Of a stretch of DNA of 32,606 nt, positions 5,788 to 13,940 are shown piece after piece. The notes under the pieces were generated by a model. The model ran no database searches and was not told the origin of the DNA. It worked only from the letters and a program-made list of their open reading frames with translations. The DNA comes from Anaerolineae bacterium (GTDB lineage Bacteria; Chloroflexota; Anaerolineae; 4572-78; J111). Within the stretch, counting starts at the first letter, position 1, and each line of letters opens with the position of its first letter. The DNA lies in contig JAHDWA010000087.1 in assembly GCA_023382535.1 (NCBI GenBank), positions 1-32,606 on the forward strand. Reading direction: 5' to 3'. Both the position numbers and the translations under genes were made by a program.

Positions 5788-8414
5788 AGGTGTGGCAAAC
5801 CGCGCGTCTGGCTGGCTGGCCGGGATTGAGCGCCATTCTCATTATTTACCTGCTGCTGGCTTTTGCCTTTAGCCAGGTAACGCCTTTTAATAAAGGCCCT
5901 GATGAAGGGATCAACCTGACCTATATCAACTTTATCATCGCTAACAGGCGTTTACCCGTCACCTATGCTGAGCGCGACCAGGTGGGTCCCAAAGCCAACT
6001 GGCCGGCGCTCTACCATCTAGGCGTGGCCGGACTCAGCCAAATTTTCAAGGTTGATGTCACCAGGCCTCCCCTGATAAAGAAATATTGGGATTCGTTTCG
6101 CTATCAGGCCGTAGATATGCAAGATGATACCCCCGGCTACTTGCTGACCGAAGACCAACTCCGGCCTTATGTTGGACAAATTCTGGCCCTCCACCTGGGG
6201 CGCTGGCTTTCGGTGGCCTTTAGCACCGTTACCCTGGGCCTGATTTATTTGGCTCTAATCGAAATGCGGCCTGACCGGCCGGGTTTGGCCCTGGCGGCTA
6301 CGGCGATGCTGGCATTTTTGCCGGCTTTTATATTTGTAGGCTCTGTTTTAAACGAAGATGCCTTGGTCGCCATGCTGGCCGCTTTATATTTCTGGCTTCT
6401 CATCCGGGCTGTGAAGCAGCCCGACCGGTGGTGGCCGTTTGGGTTGCTGGGCTTGGTTCTGGGGCTTTCGGTGACAGCCAAATACACTACCGTTATTTTG
6501 CCCCTGGAAATCGGCCTGATCCTGGCGGTGATGGTTCGACAACGCGGCCTGGGTTGGGCCTGGTATGGACTGCGCCTGGCCCTGGTCGGCGGGATGGCGG
6601 TGCTGGCTTCTGCCTGGTGGTTTGGCTGGAATTTTTGGTATCTCAACGAAATTGAAGAATTAGGGCTGGTAGCTGGCCTGCTGCGGCCCATTTTTACAGG
6701 CGGTACCGATGTTACCCTGGCCCGGCTGGGGAATTTCTTGAGCGGGGGTCAAATCGGTTTAACCGAACTGCCCGAAAATATCAAGGTGGGTACCTTTCCG
6801 GCGTGGCTGCAAAGCACCTTCTTTTCATTCTGGGGCGTAACTATCGGCGATTTCATCCCCTTTTTCCCTTTTGCCTATATCATTATCGGCTTCGTGCTGT
6901 GTGTAACCGGCGTGGGCTTGTGGCGGCTGTGGCGCACCGACCTCGCCTCTCGCCAGTGGCTGCTGCTGATGGTTTTTCACATCACCTTATTTATTATTTT
7001 GCCTCTCGTTCGTTTTGGCCTGTCGCGCCGTCTGGGGCAGACCGCCCAGGGACGGCACATTCTCATCCCGGCGGCAGTGGCCGTAATGGGTTTAATGGTC
7101 TGGGGCTTGACGTCAGCCATTCCCCGGCGATGGCAGCCAGGGATATTTTCGCTCATAATTGCCGGCCTGCTTGGCTGGAGCGCTGCCCATCTCTATCGGC
7201 TGGACACCTACGTACCCCCACCCCTGCCTATGCGGACCTTATCGCAGGCCGCAGAGTGGTTGGCGCAGCCCTTGGAAGCCAAATTCGGTGAGGCTGTTGA
7301 ACTGGTCAGCTACGAGCTTGACTCGCAGCCCCAGCGGGGCCGGCTGAACCTCAACCTGGCCTGGCGATCCCTGGCCCAGGTGAACCAGAACTATCTCCTT
7401 CAGGTTACTTTACTAGACTCGTCCGGCCAGGCTGTTTCTCATTGGTTGGGCTATCCCGCCCAGGGCCGACTGCCCACCCTGGCCTGGGACCCCGGCGATG
7501 CCGTTTTTGACCGCCTGGCTCTGCCGCTGCCGGCTCTCGCCGCCGGAGATTATCAGCTTACTTTACAGCTCGGCGTCGGCCCGGACAGCCAGCCTTTGGG
7601 CGAAGCCGTGACCCTGCCGGTTCGCTTAGAGGCCCCGGCTGCGGCCGCTCTTCCCAGCGGCGTAGATTACGCCCTGTGGCAAGCCTCCAGCTCGCCGGCT
7701 TCCTACCTTCAATCGCTTATTTCGCCTCTGCCAGGCCCTAACCCCATCTTTCGCTATCCCGCTACGATCACCGTTCTCTCACCTACTCCGGTCCGCTTGC
7801 TCGACCCCTCCGGCCAGCCCTATTCTCCCACCCGCAGCAGGGCGAATATCCACCACTTTGTGATTGGCCCGCGCTGGCTCAGCGGCGATTACCGCCTGCA
7901 GGTGGGCGACAAGCCTGCCATTGACCCTGTCCTCACCGTAGAAAACTGGTGGTCGCGCCAATTTGAGCCGCCAACCGGCATTGCAGCCCCGGCTCAGGTC
8001 AATTTTGCTAATCAGCTCAACTTTTTGGGCTACACTCTGCCCCAAAAACAGGTCAAAGCCGGTCAAGCCTTTCCGTTGACCTTGTATTGGCAGGCTTTGC
8101 CCGCTATGTCGCCTCAGGCCGATTTTGTGCAGTTTAACCACTTGCTGGACAGCCAGGGCAATCTGCATGGCGGCTATGACCGCCGCCCGCTGGAATATTA
8201 CAGCACCCTGCTTTGGGCGCCGGGTGAGGTAGTGGTAGATGGTTATGCCGTGCCCGTAAATGCCGACGCCCCACCCGGTCAATATTACCTTAGCGTAGGC
8301 TACTATATCACCGTCGGCGAGGCGGCGGTCAATTTGCCCCTGGTAGAAAACGGCCAGATGAGCGAGGTGAGCAGCGTCACCATTGGCCCCATTGAGGTGG
8401 TGGGGGGTGAATAA
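5784..8414 (+). CDS. Polytopic GT-C/DUF2142-like membrane protein with shortened A-X-B tail (876 aa)
   Basis: Third tandem paralogue. ATG starts inside the previous stop (ATGA) with TTGAGG seven bases upstream, a clear coupled start. The first outer loop has D40-E41, but the His found three residues later in genes 2 and 4 is replaced by Asn44. QGRH is at 422-425. Membrane segments fill residues 1-480; the tail has A about 494-602, X about 622-722 (motif IGPRWLSGDY) and B about 732-876. It ends at GPIEVVGGE, exactly where its paralogues continue through GPVKVGGPPPG into module C, so the C module is absent. No obvious tandem repeats were seen in its coding sequence. Probable function as for its neighbours; whether loss of C or of the His changes activity cannot be told from sequence. 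Confidence 0.9.
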   Translation: MKVWQTARLAGWPGLSAILIIYLLLAFAFSQVTPFNKGPDEGINLTYINFIIANRRLPVTYAERDQVGPKANWPALYHLGVAGLSQIFKVDVTRPPLIKKYWDSFRYQAVDMQDDTPGYLLTEDQLRPYVGQILALHLGRWLSVAFSTVTLGLIYLALIEMRPDRPGLALAATAMLAFLPAFIFVGSVLNEDALVAMLAALYFWLLIRAVKQPDRWWPFGLLGLVLGLSVTAKYTTVILPLEIGLILAVMVRQRGLGWAWYGLRLALVGGMAVLASAWWFGWNFWYLNEIEELGLVAGLLRPIFTGGTDVTLARLGNFLSGGQIGLTELPENIKVGTFPAWLQSTFFSFWGVTIGDFIPFFPFAYIIIGFVLCVTGVGLWRLWRTDLASRQWLLLMVFHITLFIILPLVRFGLSRRLGQTAQGRHILIPAAVAVMGLMVWGLTSAIPRRWQPGIFSLIIAGLLGWSAAHLYRLDTYVPPPLPMRTLSQAAEWLAQPLEAKFGEAVELVSYELDSQPQRGRLNLNLAWRSLAQVNQNYLLQVTLLDSSGQAVSHWLGYPAQGRLPTLAWDPGDAVFDRLALPLPALAAGDYQLTLQLGVGPDSQPLGEAVTLPVRLEAPAAAALPSGVDYALWQASSSPASYLQSLISPLPGPNPIFRYPATITVLSPTPVRLLDPSGQPYSPTRSRANIHHFVIGPRWLSGDYRLQVGDKPAIDPVLTVENWWSRQFEPPTGIAAPAQVNFANQLNFLGYTLPQKQVKAGQAFPLTLYWQALPAMSPQADFVQFNHLLDSQGNLHGGYDRRPLEYYSTLLWAPGEVVVDGYAVPVNADAPPGQYYLSVGYYITVGEAAVNLPLVENGQMSEVSSVTIGPIEVVGGE

Positions 8415-11400
8415 GTCCAATGCTTTAGAAAAGGTTTTGCCGACAAAACAGACAGCCAGCGGCAGGCTGCTGCCTGCTGCCCTGAATTGGCCTCGTTTTG
8501 GCCTGGTAATTCTACTTTTGCTGTACCTGGGCTGCGCCTTTGCCTTGAGTATGACCATTCCTCTGAGCAAAGCGCCGGATGAATATGTCCATCTCCTCTA
8601 CAGCCGTTTTATCGTTGAAAACGGCCGCCTGCCCATAACCTCAGAAGAACGGCAAACGGCGGGTTACAAAGCCGACCAGCCTCCCCTCTACTACGGGTTG
8701 GTCGCCTTGACCACCGGCTGGATTGAAACCGCCGGCCCGCCGGTTTTGAAAATGACCTGGGACTCTCCCCGGCGCAAACTGGTGGACCTTGTTTTGCCGC
8801 GGGCCATGATTGTCCGCACCGAGGACGAAACCTGGCCTTACCGGGGGCAAGTGCTGGGCTGGATGCTGGGGCGATGGCTGTCCATCCTGTGCGGAGCGGT
8901 CACGATTATTTTGGTCTACCTGACCGCTTTAGAAATTCTTTCCGGCCTGCCACCGCTGGCGGCTCCTCAACCCACCAGCTCCCCCTTCAGAGCCGGTGTG
9001 CTGGCCCTCGCGGCGGCGGCAGTTGTAGCCTTTACCCCGGCCTATCTCTTCATTAGTTCCGTCCTTAACGATGACAACCTGGCCGGGGTTGTCGTTGCCC
9101 TGTTTTTTTACCTGCTGGTCCGCTTAGGGCGGGGCAGCCAATCTCCCTGGACGCTGGTTGCGCTGGGAGCGCTGATGGGCCTGGCTATCATTACCAAATA
9201 CAGCACGGTTGTTTTGCCGCTCGAATTGGCGCTCGCCCTGATCTTGATCGGCCGCGCTCAAGGCTGGCCCCGCTACGCCTGGGCGCACCGCTGGAGCATT
9301 TGTGTGGCTGTCGCTGCCCTCGTCGCCGGCTGGTGGTTCATCTTTGTCGGCTGGCACTTCAACGAAATTGACCGGCTCGGCCTGCCCTTAGGGCTGATTC
9401 GTCCCCTCCTAGCCGGCGATGCCAGCGACCCAACGATGGCCCGCCTCAGCGAGGCCCTGGCTGATCAAGGTTCGGATCAAGCCCAGGTGGTTCACCAGCC
9501 CTTCTACGACTGGGTGCTTACTTTTTTTTCACGTTTCTGGGAAACACCAGTTTTCGGCGCAGCGCCACTCTACCCGCCGCTTTATACCCTCCTGCTCATG
9601 CTGTTGTTCTGCGGTTTATCCTTGTGGGGGTTGGGGCGTATCTGGCGTCAAGGCTCTGAGCAACATCGTTTCTGGCTGTACCTGCTGGCTTTACACCTCC
9701 TCATTTTTTTCCTTCTCCCGTTTGTTCGTTACGTGATCTCCGGCCAGATTCATGACACGGCCCAGGCCCGCCATGCGCTTTTTCCGGGGGCAACGGCATT
9801 TGGCATGTTATTAGCCTGGGGAGCGTCGGCCTGGCTCCCGGCCCAACGCCGGCTGTGGCCCAGTTATCTTCTGGTGCTGGTGCTGTTTGGCCTGAGCCTG
9901 GCTCAACTATTTTACTTCAGGCTGGCTTTCCCGGCCCCCCTGCCGGTGCGCACCGCTCCCGAACTGGCCCAACGTCCCTCCCATTCCCTGGCAGTTACCT
10001 TTGCCGATGGCTTTAAACTGGTGGGTTACGATTACCGATTACGGAACGATCCTTCAGTGGTGGAAATTGGACTGTATTGGCAATCTTTAGCGAACGCCCA
10101 CGAAGATTACTTGACCGAGATCAGTTTACTCGACGAGCAAGGCCGGGTCGTCGTACAGACGGCGGCACACCCGGCGCATGGCCGTTACCCCACCCGAGCC
10201 TGGGACCCCGGCGATGCCATCCACGATGTTATTGCTTTGCCCCTAACTGGGATCTCGCCGGGGTCTTACGGGGTGCGCCTGCGTCTCCGGGGCTGGGAGA
10301 CGTGGCTCCCGACGACCGGTGGGGCCGAGGCGGTCATTTTAACTCAAGTAGACCTGCCGGCAGCGGCTAAAGCAGACACCTCCCCTCAGCATATCTTGGC
10401 TGGAAAAAGTCTAAAGGGGTTTTCGGTCTGGAACCAGGGGCGTCTGGCTGGCCCCATGCCTCTTTATCGCTACCTGGCCGATATTCCCATCACGATTAAC
10501 CCTTTTCCCCTTCAGGGTCAGGTCCAGCTCTGGCTGGTGGGGCCGGATCACCAGCGGCGGCCGCCGGTGACTGCTGCCGGGCCGCTGCAAACCTTTATTG
10601 TTGAGTACGATTGGCCTTCCGGCGAATACCGGCTGGAGGCGGAAGTGGAGACAGCCAATTCGGGGGTGGAACGGGTCGAGAGCGAGCCGGTGCTGCGTGT
10701 GGAGAATAATCCCCGGCCTTTCCAGCCGCCGGCCATGAGCCATCGCCTTGACGCTAACTTTGACGATAAAATAGTGCTGCTTGGTTATGACCTGCCTTCG
10801 CGGCGGGTGCAGCCGAGCGGGGGCCTGCCGGTTGTGCTCCACTGGCAGGCCCTCCGCCGCATGCGGGAAGATTACGTCATGTTTGTCCGCCTGCTGGATA
10901 CGAACCAACAGGTTTGGGGAGGATATGACCGGCTGCCCCAGGAAACGTACAGCACCATACTCTGGGTTCCCGGCGAGGTCGTCAGCGATGGGTTTGTGGC
11001 GCCGATCAAAGCGGATGCCCCCCAAGGGATGTATTACTTGGCTGTAGGGTTTTATGACCTGCAAGAGGGCCAGCCGGTTTCGCTGCCTCTGGTTCAGAAC
11101 GGTTCCCCTACAGACATCACCAGGGTGTTGATGGGGCCGGTTAAGGTTGGCGGTCCGCCGCCCGGCGTTACGCTGAACCGGTTCAGCCCCCAAGTAGTTC
11201 GAGACGATCCGTTTGGCGATAAGCCTATCATTCGTTTGAAAGGGTATGACCTCGACCTTCAGGCCGGCCAGTTGCATTTGACCCTCTTTTGGCAGAGCGA
11301 AGCGCAGACGGAGATAGATTACACCCGCTTTGTCCATCTGCGGGACCCTCAAGATCAGACCGTTGCTCAAAGCGATGGGCTGCCGGGAGGAGGAAGTTAC

Positions 11401-11589
11401 CTGACTTCCCTGTGGGACCCCGGCGAGGTTATCTCGGATACTGTTACTGTGCCTTTGCCGGCAGAGTTGCCGGCGGGAGAATACACCCTGGCGGTCGGGC
11501 TGTACGAGGCGGCGACCGGGCAGCGTTTGCCTGTTCCGGCCTCAGCGGAGGATAACAGCCTTCGTCTCACGCAGGTCAGGCTCCCGTAA
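8407..11589 (+). CDS. Polytopic GT-C/DUF2142-like membrane protein with A-X-B-C tail (1060 aa)
   Basis: Fourth tandem paralogue and last gene of the first operon. I prefer GTG at 8407, which overlaps the previous gene by eight bases and has GAGG at 8394-8397; an in-frame TTG at 8383 would add eight residues. The first outer loop carries DEYVH (D58, E59, H62); the QGRH motif is QARH at 453-456. Membrane segments occupy about residues 30-510. Tail: A about 521-628, X about 648-769 (ending in the RVENN motif), B about 776-918, C about 920-1060. Its module C has a compact loop after GYDL and lacks the repeats seen in genes 1 and 2, making it the cleanest reference for the module. Likely an extracytoplasmic sugar transferase; donor and acceptor unknown. 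Confidence 0.9.
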   Translation: MNKSNALEKVLPTKQTASGRLLPAALNWPRFGLVILLLLYLGCAFALSMTIPLSKAPDEYVHLLYSRFIVENGRLPITSEERQTAGYKADQPPLYYGLVALTTGWIETAGPPVLKMTWDSPRRKLVDLVLPRAMIVRTEDETWPYRGQVLGWMLGRWLSILCGAVTIILVYLTALEILSGLPPLAAPQPTSSPFRAGVLALAAAAVVAFTPAYLFISSVLNDDNLAGVVVALFFYLLVRLGRGSQSPWTLVALGALMGLAIITKYSTVVLPLELALALILIGRAQGWPRYAWAHRWSICVAVAALVAGWWFIFVGWHFNEIDRLGLPLGLIRPLLAGDASDPTMARLSEALADQGSDQAQVVHQPFYDWVLTFFSRFWETPVFGAAPLYPPLYTLLLMLLFCGLSLWGLGRIWRQGSEQHRFWLYLLALHLLIFFLLPFVRYVISGQIHDTAQARHALFPGATAFGMLLAWGASAWLPAQRRLWPSYLLVLVLFGLSLAQLFYFRLAFPAPLPVRTAPELAQRPSHSLAVTFADGFKLVGYDYRLRNDPSVVEIGLYWQSLANAHEDYLTEISLLDEQGRVVVQTAAHPAHGRYPTRAWDPGDAIHDVIALPLTGISPGSYGVRLRLRGWETWLPTTGGAEAVILTQVDLPAAAKADTSPQHILAGKSLKGFSVWNQGRLAGPMPLYRYLADIPITINPFPLQGQVQLWLVGPDHQRRPPVTAAGPLQTFIVEYDWPSGEYRLEAEVETANSGVERVESEPVLRVENNPRPFQPPAMSHRLDANFDDKIVLLGYDLPSRRVQPSGGLPVVLHWQALRRMREDYVMFVRLLDTNQQVWGGYDRLPQETYSTILWVPGEVVSDGFVAPIKADAPQGMYYLAVGFYDLQEGQPVSLPLVQNGSPTDITRVLMGPVKVGGPPPGVTLNRFSPQVVRDDPFGDKPIIRLKGYDLDLQAGQLHLTLFWQSEAQTEIDYTRFVHLRDPQDQTVAQSDGLPGGGSYLTSLWDPGEVISDTVTVPLPAELPAGEYTLAVGLYEAATGQRLPVPASAEDNSLRLTQVRLP

Positions 11590-11593
11590 CCGT

Positions 11594-11622
11594 TTGACAC
11601 TCATTTTTTTTGATGGTAGAAT
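11594..11622 (+). promoter_or_regulatory. Sigma70-type promoter TTGACA-N17-TAGAAT
   Basis: TTGACA (11594-11599), a perfect -35 box, is separated by exactly 17 bases from TAGAAT (11617-11622), a five-of-six -10 box. The spacer contains a run of eight T. It begins five bases after the stop of the fourth paralogue and points towards the GT39-like gene. A start near 11629-11631 is expected. Confidence 0.75.
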
Positions 11623-11632
11623 GCGCCGTAAT

Positions 11633-11670
11633 CCCAACCGGTGATAGCTAAAAACCTTGGCCCGGTTGGG
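11633..11670 (+). terminator. 9-bp perfect hairpin just after the promoter (terminator or attenuator-like)
   Basis: CCCAACCGG (11633-11641) pairs exactly with CCGGTTGGG (11662-11670) across a 20-base loop, followed by the T-rich CATTTTCTTGTTT. It would end transcripts of the upstream operon, but it also lies at the very 5' end of any RNA from the promoter at 11594, and the ATG chosen for the next gene is 14 bases after it. Whether it acts as terminator, attenuator or 5' stabilising stem cannot be decided here. Confidence 0.55.
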
Positions 11671-11683
11671 CATTTTCTTGTTT

Positions 11684-13912
11684 ATGATAGTTAGAGGCCG
11701 GGCGAGTAAATCAGGATGGTTGCCTCAGTACAAGTGGGCTGCCCTCAGCATCGTTATAGCCGCCGCGGCCGGATTACGTTTTTACGGCCTGTTCCCGGAT
11801 GCGCCCTACTTCTTCAACCCCGACGAAAAACGGCTGATTGACTGGGGGATCAGCTTTGATTACCTCCACCCCTCGGCCTCCGAGTGGGGCGCGCTGCCGC
11901 TCCTGGTGGTTAAAATCATCTATGCCATCCTGTCTTTCTTTTATACCCCGGCTCTCCCGGATATTTACCTCATCACCCGGAGCTTTGCGGCCCTCTTAGG
12001 CTGCGCCACGATTCTGCTTGTCTACGCGCTGGGTCTAAAGATGTACGGCCAGAAGCCGGCTTTGTATGGGGCCATTTTTACCACCCTGACGGTGCTGCAT
12101 ATCCAGTATTCCCACTTCTACAGCCTTGACGGGGTCTTCACTTTTTTTGTCCTGGTCGCCTTCTTCCCGATCCTGGCTGTTGCCGCTCGGGGGCATACAA
12201 AAAGTTACGTTCTGGCGGGAATTTGTATTGGCCTGACGGCGTCGGTCCGGCTCAACGGCTACCTCCTGCTGTGCCCCCTGTTGGTTGCGCATTACTGCGG
12301 CCAATTTTCCAGAGAAACTGGCGACACGGGCCGGTGGAGTATTCCCCCTCTCCGGGTATGGCCGGCTTACTCCCTGCGGTTGGCTCGATTAATGGCCCAA
12401 AGACAGCTCATGCTGGCGCTTTTCCTCAGTCTTGGGACTTTTATCGCCTTTAATCCAGCTCTCGTTCTGGACCCGCGGAAATATCTCTTCTACGATGGCC
12501 TGGTCTGGATAATGCTGCAGGCCAGTGGTTACTTGAAATCCCAGTATACGCTCCAGTTTGAAGGTACGACCCCCTGGTTTTACGTTTCAAACCTGTGGTG
12601 GGCGGCAGGCCCCTTCTTGTTGCTGGCTTACCTGGCGGGATTGATTTATGGCCTGCTCCGCTGGCGGCAGGCAGGGAATTTAATCGTTCTATCTTTTTTG
12701 ATCGTGTATTTGGTCATGGCCGCCGATGCCAGGGTGAAGTTTATTCGTTACACCTTGCCGGCTTTACCCTGGCTGAATATGCTGGCCGCCGCGTTTCTGG
12801 CCGCCGCATGGGAAAGGCCGCTCTGGAAGTGGGGGCTAAAAACCTGGTTGAGTTTGACTCTGATCGGCTCCGCGCTGTACGCGCTGGCTTTTGTAAATAT
12901 CTATTCAGAGACCGATCCGCGCATCCTCGCCGCGCGCTGGATTGAGGCGAATGTGCCGGTGGGCGCCCGGATTGTCCATGAAAGTGATACGGTCTATGCG
13001 CCGCCTTTAGGGTTTTATGACGAAGATCAAACCCGTTATCGTTTTGCCGAAATAAATCTAGACACACTGTATGAGTCAAGTTCGTTGTACCGCGAGTCTC
13101 ATCTCCCCCCTCTCCTGGCTGGCTGGGGCATAGAAGTCAGCCGGCGAGGAAAGACAGGTCTGGCGGAGGCCGGCCAACCTTCTCCGCTCAGCGCAGAGCA
13201 AAAATGGCGGTATATCGGCGAGCGGCTCCACTGCGCCGATTATCTTGTTCTCAGCGACCGGCATTATTCGGTCTATCAAGAGCAAAGCCGGCTCTTTCCG
13301 GTTGAAAGCGAATATTATACCCGGCTGTTCAATGGCGAACTGGGCTTTTATCCCATTAAAAGCTTTATCCGCCGGCCTAATCTCCTCGGCTGGACCATTG
13401 ACGATAGTTCGGCCGAGTTGACCTTTCGGATTTTTGACCATCCTGCTCTCTGGATTTTTCAGGCACAGTTGCCCGGCGATTTCCTCAAAAGTCACCCTCC
13501 GCAAGTCGAGCTGGCGGCCAACTGGGCTGACCAAATCCGCCTGGCCGGGTACAACCTCGATAAAACGGCAATAAAGACTGGCGAAAAAATTCGTCTGGTT
13601 TTATACTGGGAAGCTCTGGCCAAAGCGCCTCGGGATTATACAGTTTTTCTGCACCTGCGGAACAGCTCTGACCAGACGGTGGCCCAGAACGACCACCAGG
13701 TAGCCGATGGACTTTTACCCACTTCTTGCTGGCAGAGTGGACGGATCATCAGAGACAGCTTTACCCTACTCGTTCCTGGGGATATTCCGGCTGGCGACTA
13801 CCGTTTGATAGCAGGCTGGTATCTCCCCGAAACCCTGGAGCGCCTGCCCCTGCTGAACGATATCGGCGGTGAGAATGCTTTGTCTTTAACCCAGGTAAGG
13901 GTAGAGCCATAA
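11684..13912 (+). CDS. GT39/PMT-like glycosyltransferase with one C module (742 aa)
   Basis: A polytopic protein whose first outer loop has NPDEKR (D47, E48), followed by a QYSHFYSLDG stretch (D149) typical of GT39/ArnT-PMT-like enzymes, which transfer sugars from polyprenyl phosphates on the outer face of the membrane. Membrane segments cover about residues 20-410. A soluble region follows, and residues about 608-742 form a single C-type module with DYTVFLHLR, LPTSCWQSG and GDYRLIAGWY, the same module that ends genes 1, 2 and 4. ATG at 11684 is chosen because the in-frame TTG at 11657 falls inside the hairpin; neither has a clear ribosome binding site. It is the first gene after the promoter at 11594 and probably heads an operon with the next two genes. 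Confidence 0.85.
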   Translation: MIVRGRASKSGWLPQYKWAALSIVIAAAAGLRFYGLFPDAPYFFNPDEKRLIDWGISFDYLHPSASEWGALPLLVVKIIYAILSFFYTPALPDIYLITRSFAALLGCATILLVYALGLKMYGQKPALYGAIFTTLTVLHIQYSHFYSLDGVFTFFVLVAFFPILAVAARGHTKSYVLAGICIGLTASVRLNGYLLLCPLLVAHYCGQFSRETGDTGRWSIPPLRVWPAYSLRLARLMAQRQLMLALFLSLGTFIAFNPALVLDPRKYLFYDGLVWIMLQASGYLKSQYTLQFEGTTPWFYVSNLWWAAGPFLLLAYLAGLIYGLLRWRQAGNLIVLSFLIVYLVMAADARVKFIRYTLPALPWLNMLAAAFLAAAWERPLWKWGLKTWLSLTLIGSALYALAFVNIYSETDPRILAARWIEANVPVGARIVHESDTVYAPPLGFYDEDQTRYRFAEINLDTLYESSSLYRESHLPPLLAGWGIEVSRRGKTGLAEAGQPSPLSAEQKWRYIGERLHCADYLVLSDRHYSVYQEQSRLFPVESEYYTRLFNGELGFYPIKSFIRRPNLLGWTIDDSSAELTFRIFDHPALWIFQAQLPGDFLKSHPPQVELAANWADQIRLAGYNLDKTAIKTGEKIRLVLYWEALAKAPRDYTVFLHLRNSSDQTVAQNDHQVADGLLPTSCWQSGRIIRDSFTLLVPGDIPAGDYRLIAGWYLPETLERLPLLNDIGGENALSLTQVRVEP

Positions 13913-13940
13913 GGCAAGTTTATTACGAATTCTGGATACC

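Noticed and set aside
10411..11370. Minus-strand open frame of 319 codons opposite gene 4
   Set aside because: Opposite modules X, B and C, whose protein sequence is conserved among paralogues; no recognisable protein.
11641..11694. Possible 17-codon leader peptide (GTG to TAG) overlapping the start of the GT39-like gene
   Set aside because: No ribosome binding site and no regulatory codon run; too short to support from sequence.
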